From: a virus | Length of the DNA: 23,199 bases | Direction: 5' to 3' (one strand) | Virus record (IMG/VR): IMGVR_UViG_3300009000_000043 | Location: 1 to 23,199 of that record | Program-made: the position numbers and the translations under genes | The notes under the pieces: model-generated | Seen by the model: only the letters and a program-made list of their open reading frames with translations | What the model was told of the DNA's origin: nothing | Database searches by the model: none | Shown here: in pieces, positions 8,963 through 16,289 of the stretch | Layout: each line of letters begins with the position of its first letter | Position numbering within the stretch: position 1 is the first letter of the stretch

Positions 8963-9892
8963 TTACTTGGTTGGTGGTTTAGTATCTGTTCCACCACCAG
9001 CATCATTACCGTCATTTTGCCCATGCGTATGATTTACAAGGGATATTCCATCAGCGACCACATCGCCTGTTACATATGTTTGTAATCCACTTTGATATGT
9101 TAAATTTGCTACATTAGCTGTTTCAGTTTTCGAACCAGCGATTGTACGAGTTTCGTTTCCGCCAACTACCCAAGAAACATTGCCATCAACATAAACTTCT
9201 AAATCCCCTGTAATGTGCACTTTATCATTTCCAGTAACACTTCTCCATCCATTACTATGATGTGTTACAACATCGCCATTAGCATGGACTTCAACAAAGG
9301 TTCCCGATCTGTGCTTGATATGAATACGCTCATGGAGGGGAGTATCGTCTATCTCAATGAGATGTCCGCTCTCTGACTCATAAACGTGATTATATGGATA
9401 TTGAGCAGCATATGGATCAGCTGGTTCTTTAATAGTTGAATTGACATTTTTTGAAAAGATCTCTGAATTTCTAGCACGACTATTCACATCGCTTTCGTTA
9501 GTGTATCTTGGATAAATGCTTTTAGTACTATCGTCCGTTCTTGGATTTGGGTCATTAAAGCCAACATTTGGAGTACCAAATGAAGACGGAGCGCCAGCCA
9601 TCGTTCCTATAATGACTGGCTCTTGCGCCTGTTCTCCGTCTAGGAAGAATCCGACAACCCACGTTCCCTCAACAATTCCTGTCGGACTCCTGCCGACACC
9701 ACTGATCGCTGCCGAAGTGATGTCTTGCATTGGAGTCGCCCAAGGCAAACTTTCAGTCGGTATCTGTGCTTTATCATCGGTGTGCCAACCGTAACATCTG
9801 ACACGAACCCTTCCGAGTCGTATCGGGTCATTACGGTCTTCAACAACTCCAATGAACCAAACAAAGTTATTCTTCCCAATAAAGTTGCGCAT
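8963..9892 (-). CDS. 5: baseplate hub/spike protein gp5 without lysozyme domain
   Basis: This 309-residue protein has the gp5 N-terminal OB domain (about 8-100: FVWFIGVVEDRNDPIRLGRV, WHTDDK, LPWATPM, VGFFLDGEQAQEPVIIGTM). A linker strand region follows (175-217: SGHLIEIDDTP, RIHIKHRSGTFVEV). Then come at least five VxGxxxxx octads (219-258), the repeat that builds the T4 gp5 triple beta-helix. The end carries H288-T-H290, a spike-tip-like HxH. T4 gp5 has 575 residues with lysozyme at about 174-340. Here residues 100-175 are only a Pro/Asn/Ser-rich linker with no lysozyme motifs. It should trimerise as the membrane-piercing needle under gp27. It starts in a TAATG overlap with the upstream small gene. 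Confidence 0.92.
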   Translation of the reverse strand: MRNFIGKNNFVWFIGVVEDRNDPIRLGRVRVRCYGWHTDDKAQIPTESLPWATPMQDITSAAISGVGRSPTGIVEGTWVVGFFLDGEQAQEPVIIGTMAGAPSSFGTPNVGFNDPNPRTDDSTKSIYPRYTNESDVNSRARNSEIFSKNVNSTIKEPADPYAAQYPYNHVYESESGHLIEIDDTPLHERIHIKHRSGTFVEVHANGDVVTHHSNGWRSVTGNDKVHITGDLEVYVDGNVSWVVGGNETRTIAGSKTETANVANLTYQSGLQTYVTGDVVADGISLVNHTHGQNDGNDAGGGTDTKPPTK

Positions 9893-10077
9893 TACTCATC
9901 TTCACAGACACATTCGCCGCCACCACATACTTCACAAACAACCGCATCTGAAACGATTTCTTGTAAAACTTGTGGGGTTTCTTCTACAATTTCCTCAACC
10001 TCTTGAACTGGCTCAGGAATTTTCTTTTCTGGTTCTACGATTTCTTGTAGAAATTTTTGTTTCTTTGGTAAAGGCAT
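9892..10077 (-). CDS. small acidic CxxC protein, unknown
   Basis: A 61-residue product. Residues 1-10 are basic (MPLPKKQKF), the middle is rich in Glu, Pro and Val, and the end is CEVCGGGECVCEDE, with Cys at 48, 51, 56 and 58. Four closely spaced Cys could bind a metal or form disulfides. I do not recognise a family. The gene is credible because it has AAAGGGA before the ATG and one-base TAATG overlaps with both the kinase upstream and gp5 downstream. The position next to the spike gene suggests a virion-assembly or spike-associated role; this is inference only. Confidence 0.65.
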   Translation of the reverse strand: MPLPKKQKFLQEIVEPEKKIPEPVQEVEEIVEETPQVLQEIVSDAVVCEVCGGGECVCEDE

Positions 10078-10745
10078 TATTTGTCCCTTTCTTGTTTAAT
10101 CCATTTTTTGGCTAAGTGATTTCTTGGTTCACGATTCGCCCACTTTGAAATAGTTTTATAGGCTCGCATTGTGGCATTTTCTACATCAGATGAATCTGAA
10201 TTGTCTACGATAGTAATACCACCACGACCAAATATTGACTGAAACTTTCCAAGATTGTTTTGAACATCTTTCCACATTTTTTCAACAACACCATCAGGAA
10301 GTGATCTTGCTCTTTTATTATTTCTCGCAAGTGCAGTTTCAAGGTCAGTATTTACGAATATCATAGTGGTTTCATATCCAATATCTTCAAGCATTTTCTT
10401 TTGCCTTGAAATCTTTTCGAAGTCTTTACCTGTCCCATCAATTACTAATCCTAATCGACCAGCAATATAAAGATTCATCTGTTTACCAGTTAGTTCTTTA
10501 GATCTAACACGAATAGATTGACCTTGTTTCGAAAAGATTGTTTCTGGATCCATTTCTAAGCCAGCTTTTTTAAGAGCAGTTTCGAAGGCATTGTCAGAAT
10601 TAACAACCTTAAATCCAAGAGAAGGTAATGCAGTTTTGCCAACAACAAATGACTTACCGCTTCCTGGACCACCAGCCAAGAATACAGCTTTAAAGATCGC
10701 TGGGTCATTAACACCCTCTGTCAAGAAATCTTTAAAATTTAACAT
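10077..10745 (-). CDS. P-loop kinase (AAA_33/zeta-like) with capsid-targeting-like N terminus
   Basis: This 222-residue protein has a Walker A motif, GGPGSGKS (25-32), NSD (49-51), VIDGTGKD (101-108) and an arginine-rich lid, RNNKRARS (141-148). This is the layout of small nucleotide/polynucleotide kinases and zeta-type kinases (AAA_33 group). The substrate cannot be told from sequence. Residues 1-10, MLNFKDFLTE, resemble the capsid-targeting sequence of T4 internal proteins (MKTYQEFIAE) and end in L-T-E, which fits the LxE/IxE cleavage rule of prohead protease gp21. It may therefore be packaged in the head and injected. AGAGGAT precedes the ATG. It sits inside the hub operon between gp27 and gp5, where T4 has no kinase. 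Confidence 0.8.
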   Translation of the reverse strand: MLNFKDFLTEGVNDPAIFKAVFLAGGPGSGKSFVVGKTALPSLGFKVVNSDNAFETALKKAGLEMDPETIFSKQGQSIRVRSKELTGKQMNLYIAGRLGLVIDGTGKDFEKISRQKKMLEDIGYETTMIFVNTDLETALARNNKRARSLPDGVVEKMWKDVQNNLGKFQSIFGRGGITIVDNSDSSDVENATMRAYKTISKWANREPRNHLAKKWIKQERDK

Positions 10746-10748
10746 TCA

Positions 10749-12119
10749 TTATCCTCTTGGAACTACTTTAGATTGACTTGGTTGAATTCTGGGTTGTTTA
10801 CCTTCAACCCCAGTATCTTTAATACATTCCAAAAACGTTGTAAAGTTTTCTTCAATGTGTTTATGTCTTACTTTTGTGACTAAGTATTTTCCACTTAGAT
10901 ATTTATCTTCCTTTTTTGCGACTCCATCTATGTTAGTTGCTGGCGGAATGCTGAGATATACTATATCGCCAGCCAACACTTCAGAGTTTCCAGGAATACT
11001 TACACTTAAAACTTTATTTGATATGTGCTTAAAGAACGATCTTCTTTTAGGTTTATTTTGATATGTTTTATTAGGTATATGATTTTCTAATGCAAAAAAT
11101 ATATCAGAATCGTGCCCAGATCTTGTCGTATTTAATTCCACAATTGCTGTATCTTTTGAGGTTCCGAATACAGAATATGGTTGTAATTTGTTAAATTTTT
11201 CATAAATTTTAGAATAATCATAAATAGTCTCTGTTTTCTTTTTTCTCTGAATATCAATAGAGACCGTTTTCGTCTTATATAATCCACCCATAATATTGTC
11301 AAATAAACTAGATTCTTTCTCTACATTATAATTAATAATCTTTAATGGGTCTGTATATTCTTCTTTGGCATTATTATTACCCTCATCATAATTAGATGGA
11401 GCATAAGAAAATGTATATCTTGGTTCTTGAGAAACGATGGTGTTTAAATCTTTAAAATTAAATTTCTCAGCATCTTCCCAAAATACAAAATTAGAAACAG
11501 GTTTATCTGAAATAGATTCTCTGCACAGAAAGTCTATTGTATCGTCTATTCTCATATTTGGTATCACGAATTTCTGACGATTTTTAGTTTCTTCAATATC
11601 ATATGTTTTAGAGATTTTATATTTAAGAGTAGAACTAAGTTCGCTATACAGTGGCTCAAGTGGCTTTCGCATAAACTCTTTTGTAACACTATCAATCATT
11701 TGACTTACAAGGGTTGGCTGCGGATGTCCATATGCTCTTGAAACCTTAGAGTCTATCGTTTGATATGATTCAATCGAAACGCCAGAAAGAATATAAATTT
11801 CGTTTTTCTCGTCAACGGTTTGTCTATTGGATATTTCTGTTACACCAAACACATGAGTTTTGTATTTGGTCTTATCGTTTGGACCGCCTGTTCTGTATGA
11901 TATGATAATTAATTCGCCGCCAGTAATACCGCCGATAGCGTTTAGAGTCCCAGCAGCGTCAAATATTAAAATATCTGTTTGTAAATAATGCGAGAACATG
12001 TCTTGATAAACGCTCCACTCACGAAACAGTTTAAGCAGATCAATTTGTAATCCAGCATTTGTAACGAGTGTGAGAGTTTTTAATTCAACATCACCTGCGT
12101 TTCTATAACCCTCAGGCAT
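10749..12119 (-). CDS. 27: baseplate hub protein gp27-like
   Basis: A 456-residue protein (T4 gp27 has 391). Shared pattern with T4 gp27: an N-terminal tube-like domain with LQTDILIFDAAGTL (46-59), GGELIIISYRTG and KTHVFGVTEIS (87-97), like T4 GMLQFYDSK, GNEIIQISV and KTRIYGCKHFS. There is a middle block, NFVFWEDAEKFNFKDLN then SQEPRYTFSY (210-239), like T4 KFVFVWQDIMGVNMMDYD then NQEPYP. The C terminus has YLVTKVRHKHIEENFTTFLE, like T4 FYVDEVIHEL with THLYMF. gp27 trimers adapt the spike to the tube. It lies upstream of gp5 in the same operon, as expected for hub partners, and overlaps the gp53 stop (TAATG) with AGGAAG as ribosome site. Confidence 0.8.
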   Translation of the reverse strand: MPEGYRNAGDVELKTLTLVTNAGLQIDLLKLFREWSVYQDMFSHYLQTDILIFDAAGTLNAIGGITGGELIIISYRTGGPNDKTKYKTHVFGVTEISNRQTVDEKNEIYILSGVSIESYQTIDSKVSRAYGHPQPTLVSQMIDSVTKEFMRKPLEPLYSELSSTLKYKISKTYDIEETKNRQKFVIPNMRIDDTIDFLCRESISDKPVSNFVFWEDAEKFNFKDLNTIVSQEPRYTFSYAPSNYDEGNNNAKEEYTDPLKIINYNVEKESSLFDNIMGGLYKTKTVSIDIQRKKKTETIYDYSKIYEKFNKLQPYSVFGTSKDTAIVELNTTRSGHDSDIFFALENHIPNKTYQNKPKRRSFFKHISNKVLSVSIPGNSEVLAGDIVYLSIPPATNIDGVAKKEDKYLSGKYLVTKVRHKHIEENFTTFLECIKDTGVEGKQPRIQPSQSKVVPRG

Positions 12120-12691
12120 TATACTTCCTCAAGAATCGCTTCAACTTCTTCAAATACTTGCTCGAAATATCTTTCGTCAAGAATACGAATATTCTTTTTT
12201 AATTCGTTTTGTTCTTCTTCCCAATCATACATCGTTTGCGTTCTACGATTTGACTCAGGTAATGTATTATATGTCGTTTGATCAACAACAAACTCTTTTG
12301 CTAAAATACGTGTTCCGTCATTTAAAACAGTATCAGGAGATTTAACCCAGTAATATGCTTTTACCTGCGCTTGCGCTGCAGGAATGCTTCCATATTTTTC
12401 TCTAATGTAATTTTCAAAGTCTTGATCAAAGAGTGGCCAATCAAAACGTACATCGTGGATTTCATTAAACAATGTAATGATCCAAGCATAGTTTGAATCG
12501 CCATAGTATTTGTGAGCGATAATATCTGGTCTATCGCCGCTCTGTATTTCATAATCATAAAACAAGTTTAATATATTAGACAATGAAGGTCTGACTTTAA
12601 AACGTTTTAAAATATTAGTAAGCGTGACTTTTTGTGAGTCGTTTTTTAGGTCGTGAATAGTTGTCGGAAATGAACTAAAATAGTTTGACAT
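12119..12691 (-). CDS. 53: baseplate wedge protein gp53
   Basis: The 190-residue product is nearly the length of T4 gp53 (196). The diagnostic block is residues 51-88: GDRPDIIAHKYYGDSNYAWIITLFN, a LysM-like stretch conserved in gp53 and related wedge proteins, followed by DVRFDWPLF. The C-terminal third is charged and helical (YDWEEEQNELKKNIRILDE). In T4, gp53 clamps the wedge core of gp6, gp7 and gp25. AGGAAA lies before the ATG. Two bases separate it from the gp48-like stop upstream, and it overlaps gp27 by one base. Confidence 0.9.
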   Translation of the reverse strand: MSNYFSSFPTTIHDLKNDSQKVTLTNILKRFKVRPSLSNILNLFYDYEIQSGDRPDIIAHKYYGDSNYAWIITLFNEIHDVRFDWPLFDQDFENYIREKYGSIPAAQAQVKAYYWVKSPDTVLNDGTRILAKEFVVDQTTYNTLPESNRRTQTMYDWEEEQNELKKNIRILDERYFEQVFEEVEAILEEV

Positions 12692-12693
12692 TA

Positions 12694-13722
12694 TTATTTC
12701 CTCAATGAGCCTTTATCGAAATTATCACGAGTTTGAAGTTTTGTTTCTTGAAACTCCATGGTAAATTCTACTGATACAGGTGCTCCAGTTTGTTCAAAGA
12801 ATAGGGGTGTGCCTTCACCATTATAATTGATTGAAAGATTTTTAAGAACACAAGTTCCTATTTCATAAAGCCATGGTCTGTGTAATTCACTAAATTCAAT
12901 TTCAAATTCATCTGGATATTTAAATCCAAATTTGCCAGCTGTATAAGATGGGAGCATATGATATTTTAAACCATTTACAATTTTATCAAGAGCAATGCTT
13001 TCTTTTTGACTTTTGGCAATAAACTTATATGTGAAACTATGCGAACGAAAATCTAATCCTTGGAATACAACAGCTTGGTGTGGATTTACAGCCAGACCTA
13101 ATCTTTTAGATGCACCTGCGATAACTCCACCAGATGTTCCGCCTGCAACTAAACCCCCAGCAAGAACGCCACCAACCTTTGCTGCAGCCCCAGCTGCTAA
13201 TGCTGGACCAGCCGCAGCTCCCAGAGAAAGAGCAGCATCTGTATCTTTATTCTTAACTGCATCCGCAGCGCCACCAGCACCTTGACGTATCATATCAGCG
13301 GCTGCAGCTAGACCAGCTGAAACATCAGAAGAGTTTAGATCGCCAGCTGTTGCTGCTCCGAATGCACCAAGATTTTCGTTTTGATATTGCGGAGTGTATG
13401 CTGAGGTCAGATTTGATGGAATAGGAAGAACAACGTTTCTTACAACGTTTAGTGTTCCTTTTGAGAAAGCATTGTCACGAACACGTTCCATCACTTTAAT
13501 AATCATAAAATGTTCGTCGTCTAGATCTAATGGGAATACAAGATCTTCATAGTTTTTATCTTTATATAATTTGGCAAGAGGAGAACCTTTTTGTTTCCCT
13601 CCAAGTTTATCGCCAAGCAAAGAATTGAGTTTATTCGAAATAGACTTATTTACTGCACCAAGAGCGGCATTAATTGCTCTGCCCTTAATATTCTCGCCTA
13701 TACCTTTTAGACTAACACCCAT
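12694..13722 (-). CDS. 48: tail tube cap/baseplate protein gp48-like
   Basis: I start this at the ATG at 13722 (342 residues, MGVSLKGIGENIKG), which has AAGGA about eight bases upstream. An ATG at 13773 in the same frame would overlap the divergent gp4 gene and lacks such a site. The C-terminal half carries the tube-protein fold pattern of the gp48/gp54/gp19 group: FRSHSFTYKFIAKSQKE, FKYPDEFEIEF, IGTCVLKNLSINYNGEGTP and PVSVEFTMEFQET. T4 gp48 has 364 residues. The middle is an unusual Ala/Gly-rich stretch (about 130-205: AAAGPALAAGAAAKVGGVLA). It leads the minus-strand baseplate operon. It could instead be called gp54, but the second paralogue at 14756 fits that better. Confidence 0.75.
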   Translation of the reverse strand: MGVSLKGIGENIKGRAINAALGAVNKSISNKLNSLLGDKLGGKQKGSPLAKLYKDKNYEDLVFPLDLDDEHFMIIKVMERVRDNAFSKGTLNVVRNVVLPIPSNLTSAYTPQYQNENLGAFGAATAGDLNSSDVSAGLAAAADMIRQGAGGAADAVKNKDTDAALSLGAAAGPALAAGAAAKVGGVLAGGLVAGGTSGGVIAGASKRLGLAVNPHQAVVFQGLDFRSHSFTYKFIAKSQKESIALDKIVNGLKYHMLPSYTAGKFGFKYPDEFEIEFSELHRPWLYEIGTCVLKNLSINYNGEGTPLFFEQTGAPVSVEFTMEFQETKLQTRDNFDKGSLRK

Positions 13723-13729
13723 ATAAATA
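13722..13729 (+). promoter_or_regulatory. T4-type late promoter before gp4
   Basis: TATAAATA sits on the plus strand in the 12-base gap between the divergent gp48 and gp4 genes. With the usual spacing, transcription would begin at or within a base or two of the A of the gp4 ATG (13735). No Shine-Dalgarno sequence lies before that ATG, so a leaderless gp4 message is possible. Confidence 0.6.
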
Positions 13730-13734
13730 TCCTT

Positions 13735-14175
13735 ATGGCTTATCGTGGTAAATTTCGCCCGAAGTATCCTCAAAAATACAAAGGCGATCCAACTAACATT
13801 ATTTATAGGAGTTTGTGGGAAGCAAACTGTATGAAATACTTTGATCTGAATCCTAGTATATTATACTGGAGTTCGGAAGAGGTCATTGTACCCTACAAAT
13901 CCCCTATTGACGGTCGTTGGCATCGCTACTTCCCTGACTTTATCATTCGTGTTAAAAATAAAGATAATCAGACTGAAACTATAATGATTGAAGTCAAACC
14001 GAATAAACAGACAAAAGAACCTAAACCGCAAAAAAGAATTACTAAGAAGTATTTATACGAAGTGCAGACATGGGGTATAAATAGTGCTAAATGGAAAGCG
14101 GCAGAGGAATTTTGCGCAGATCGTAAATGGAAGTTTATGATTCTAACAGAAAAAGAACTAGGAATTAAATATTAA
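13735..14175 (+). CDS. 4: head completion nuclease gp4
   Basis: The 146-residue product is close to T4 gp4 (150). It contains GKFRPKYPQKYKGDPTNIIY (5-24), then RSLWE, WSSEEVIVPYKSPIDGRWHR (45-64), and YFPDF with IEVKP (65-89). Pro67-Asp68 followed by Glu86-Val-Lys88 is a PD-(D/E)xK nuclease core, consistent with the head-completion nuclease that prepares filled heads for tail joining. The start at 13735 is supported by alignment of the N terminus with the family, although no ribosome site precedes it. It opens the plus-strand block, ends one base into the next ORF (TAATG), and lies back to back with gp48. Confidence 0.92.
   Translation: MAYRGKFRPKYPQKYKGDPTNIIYRSLWEANCMKYFDLNPSILYWSSEEVIVPYKSPIDGRWHRYFPDFIIRVKNKDNQTETIMIEVKPNKQTKEPKPQKRITKKYLYEVQTWGINSAKWKAAEEFCADRKWKFMILTEKELGIKY
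13800..13807 (-). promoter_or_regulatory. T4-type late promoter for gp48 operon, inside gp4
   Basis: The minus strand reads TATAAATA within the 5' part of gp4. The predicted start near 13794 gives a leader of about 71 bases to the gp48 ATG at 13722, and that leader is antisense to the start of gp4. On the plus strand the same bases encode part of the conserved gp4 NIIYR motif, so a coincidence cannot be excluded. Confidence 0.5.
14076..14083 (+). promoter_or_regulatory. possible late promoter for the 14175 gene
   Basis: An exact TATAAATA inside gp4. The predicted start near 14089 lies 86 bases before the next ATG. The match is perfect but sits inside coding sequence, so the call depends on consensus and position only. 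Confidence 0.45.
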
Positions 14176-14756
14176 TGGCAACAGTTTTCGACGATCTATT
14201 GGCTAGAGGTGTTCGTGCTGGCGAAGTTCCTGCTAGAACACAGCAATCACGTGATTGGTTTCGTGATGCAGCCAAAAGAACTAGCGTAACTCCAAACAAA
14301 CTCGGAAAAGACACAAGCAGATTAGCCAATCGTGCTAGAATTGGTTCTATGTATATGTTCTTCTATGATCCAAAACATAAGAAAACATTACCCTATTACG
14401 ATAGATTCCCTCTTATTTTTAAGATTGCCAATGTTGATGGTGGATTTACAGGAATTAATCTCCATTATCTTCCGTACAAATTACGAGCAGAGTTAATGGA
14501 CGCATTATATGACTTGTCTAATAATAAGCGATATGACGAGTCTACAAAGTTAAAATTGTCTTATGATATTCTTAATTCAGCAAGCAAATATAAGATTTTT
14601 AAACCAACATTCAAAAGATATCTGAACGCCAATGTTCGTTCCAGATTTATCGAAGTTAATCCTGCCGAATGGGACATTGCTTTATTCTTACCAGTTGAAA
14701 GGTTTGAGAAAGCAACAGCTCGTAAAGTTTGGGCAGAGAGTAGGAAGATGATCTAA
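14175..14756 (+). CDS. conserved T4-like virion protein, possibly DNA end protector gp2
   Basis: This 193-residue protein contains RIGSMYMFFYDPKHKKTLPY (55-74), then DRFPLIF and INLHYLPYKLRAELMDAL (93-110). I recognise this block from marine T4-like phages, where it sits beside gp4. In T4 the neighbour of gene 4 is gene 2, whose product caps the DNA ends in the head, so gp2 is the best guess. It rests on position and partial memory of annotations, not on a motif with known function. T4 gp2 is longer (274 residues). The N terminus has many Arg and Lys, which would suit DNA contact. AGGA lies 11 bases before the ATG, and the stop overlaps the next gene (TAATG). Confidence 0.6.
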   Translation: MATVFDDLLARGVRAGEVPARTQQSRDWFRDAAKRTSVTPNKLGKDTSRLANRARIGSMYMFFYDPKHKKTLPYYDRFPLIFKIANVDGGFTGINLHYLPYKLRAELMDALYDLSNNKRYDESTKLKLSYDILNSASKYKIFKPTFKRYLNANVRSRFIEVNPAEWDIALFLPVERFEKATARKVWAESRKMI

Positions 14757-15550
14757 TGGCATTTAACATTAACGAATTCTCAGGCGAACTAGGTAAAGGT
14801 GGGGTTGCAAAGGCATCTCACTTTGAAGTTTTTATTACTGGACCATCCGACAAGAAAAAGAGTGATGCTGGCGGTGGCGGATTTATCAATAAATTAAAAG
14901 CCAAGGCAATATCATATGTTAAAGACGCTCTGTTTGGTGGAGATGGGGGAGGATCACGCTCTCTTACTGCTAGAATAGATGCGGCAGATATTCCTGGAAG
15001 AAACTTAATGACTGCTGATTATAAGCATAAAAATTATGGACCAATTATTAAACTTCCTTATGGTCAAGTCTATAGTGACGTCAATCTGTCAATTATTTGT
15101 AGCGAATCTCTCAGCGAAAAGAAGTTCTTTGAAGAATGGCAAAATCAAATTGTTGGGACAGGATATGACTATAAAGGAAATGGTCTAGAAAAGTTTAATC
15201 TTGGATATTATGACGATTACGTTGGAGTCGTTGAGATTCGTCAATATGGTATGTCTGGACAGTTGCAGGCAGTGCATAAACTAAATGGCGCATATCCTAT
15301 AAGTATTGCTCCTATCTCAATGTCATGGCAAAGTGAAGATATTGTTCGTTTAAATGTTACCATGTCATTCAGAAACTATAGAGCAGAGTTTCAAGAAGGT
15401 GGGGGAGCAGGTATTGGGTTTGGATTGTCATTTGGCAAAAATGGATTACAAGCTAGAATCACAAGTAAACTTGGAAATTTAACTATAAATAAGAACGGAG
15501 CGCAAGCGAACGTAAGAACACCATTTGGTATTCTTCGCAAGAATTTTTAA
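14756..15550 (+). CDS. 54: tail tube initiator gp54-like (gp19/gp54 tube family)
   Basis: A 264-residue protein of the contractile-tail tube fold. It has ADIPGRNLMTADYKHKNYGP (75-95), then LPYGQVYSDVNLSIICSE (99-116), FFEEWQNQI (123-131) and YPISIAPISMSWQSEDIVRLNVTM towards the end, the usual order of tube proteins such as gp19. It is longer than T4 gp19 (163) and has a Gly-rich insertion (residues 35-68) carrying a possible amphipathic segment. T4 gp54 (320) is the tube paralogue that nucleates tube growth on gp48, and the baseplate context favours gp54 over the major tube protein. AGGAAGA precedes the overlapping ATG. Fold assignment is firmer than the gp54 name. Confidence 0.7.
   Translation: MAFNINEFSGELGKGGVAKASHFEVFITGPSDKKKSDAGGGGFINKLKAKAISYVKDALFGGDGGGSRSLTARIDAADIPGRNLMTADYKHKNYGPIIKLPYGQVYSDVNLSIICSESLSEKKFFEEWQNQIVGTGYDYKGNGLEKFNLGYYDDYVGVVEIRQYGMSGQLQAVHKLNGAYPISIAPISMSWQSEDIVRLNVTMSFRNYRAEFQEGGGAGIGFGLSFGKNGLQARITSKLGNLTINKNGAQANVRTPFGILRKNF
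15484..15491 (+). promoter_or_regulatory. T4-type late promoter for gp26
   Basis: An exact TATAAATA inside the 3' end of the gp54-like gene. The predicted start near 15497 gives a leader of about 74 bases. GGAG lies nine bases before the gp26 ATG at 15571. It could drive gp26, its frameshift product, the EF-hand gene and the tape measure. Confidence 0.55.
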
Positions 15551-15570
15551 TTTGATTGGAGTATTAAATA

Positions 15571-16281
15571 ATGGCTTTACCACAAATAGCGACGCCAGAA
15601 TATACATGCATTGTACCATCGACAGGAGAAGAAATTAAATTTAGACCTTTCCTGGTAAAAGAAGAAAAGATTCTTTTGATGGCACTTGAAAGTGATGAAT
15701 TGAAAGATACGATTCTTTCTACAAAACAGATTATTTCTAATTGCGTTTTGACTGAAGGGTTTGATATTGAGTCTTTGGCAACATTTGATTATGAGTTTCT
15801 TTTTCTACAACTTCGTGCAAGATCTGTAGGAGAAGTTATCGAATTGAAGATCAGACATAGTGATAGTAACAGCGAATGTAATCATTCAACTGACGTTACT
15901 ATTAATATTGATGATATTACTTTTAATGGAGAAATGCCAGAAAGAAATATTATGATTACTGATGAAGTCGGTATTAGAATGAAACTGGTTGGGATTGATG
16001 CCGCAGCTGATGTTGATTTCAGTAAAACCGATTCTATATTTAAATTCGTTGCTTCAAACGTTGAATATATTTTTGATAAAGATGAAGTTTATTCGGACTT
16101 CACTCAAAATGAAATTGAAGAATGGATTGAAAACTTGAATCAAAAACAACTTGAGACAATTATGAATTGGTTTCAAAAATTGCCCAAGTTGACACATACT
16201 GTGAAATGGACTTGTCCAGAATGTAAGAAAAAGGATAGTATGACCTTGGAGGGACTAGACGCTTTTTTTACATCGGGCTGA
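15571..16281 (+). CDS. 26: baseplate hub assembly protein gp26 (tail chaperone short form)
   Basis: A 236-residue protein (T4 gp26 has 208). The N terminus, MALPQIATPEYTCIVPSTGE with FRPFLVKEEKILLMALE (25-40), followed by ILSNCVLTEGFDIESLATFDYEFLFLQLRA-type sequence (52-83), is typical of the T4 base plate protein family. Cys103-x-His105 and Cys215-x-x-Cys218 could bind zinc; this is inference. The 0-frame stop is TGA at 16279. Immediately before it lies a seven-T run that can shift ribosomes into an open -1 frame, giving a 294-residue product. This short/long pair upstream of the tape measure mirrors lambda G/GT. It has its own late promoter at 15484-15491. Confidence 0.85.
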   Translation: MALPQIATPEYTCIVPSTGEEIKFRPFLVKEEKILLMALESDELKDTILSTKQIISNCVLTEGFDIESLATFDYEFLFLQLRARSVGEVIELKIRHSDSNSECNHSTDVTINIDDITFNGEMPERNIMITDEVGIRMKLVGIDAAADVDFSKTDSIFKFVASNVEYIFDKDEVYSDFTQNEIEEWIENLNQKQLETIMNWFQKLPKLTHTVKWTCPECKKKDSMTLEGLDAFFTSG

Positions 16282-16289
16282 GCCACGAT
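16263..16289 (+). promoter_or_regulatory. probable -1 programmed ribosomal frameshift site
   Basis: The heptamer T TTT TTT occupies 16263-16269 in exactly the X XXY YYZ phase relative to gp26 (codons TTT at 16264 and 16267). Two bases on, ATCGGGC (16272-16278) pairs with GCC-CGAT (16282-16284 and 16286-16289, one bulged A). The gp26 stop TGA forms the three-base loop. A -1 slip joins residue 233 of gp26 to 61 more residues ending at 16454. The two-base spacer is shorter than usual unless the lower stem opens. Confidence 0.75.

Noticed and set aside
9516-10115. Plus-strand open frames opposite gp5 and the small acidic gene
   Set aside because: They overlap a well-supported gp5 and the CxxC gene, have Pro/Ser/His-rich composition and no ribosome sites.
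13723-13773. Upstream ATG (13773) as the gp48 start
   Set aside because: It overlaps the divergent gp4 gene and has no ribosome site, whereas the ATG at 13722 has AAGGA at good spacing.
14050-14057. TATAAATA on the minus strand inside gp4 as another gp48 promoter
   Set aside because: It lies more than 300 bases from gp48 within coding sequence, and a nearer copy exists at 13800; chance is likely.
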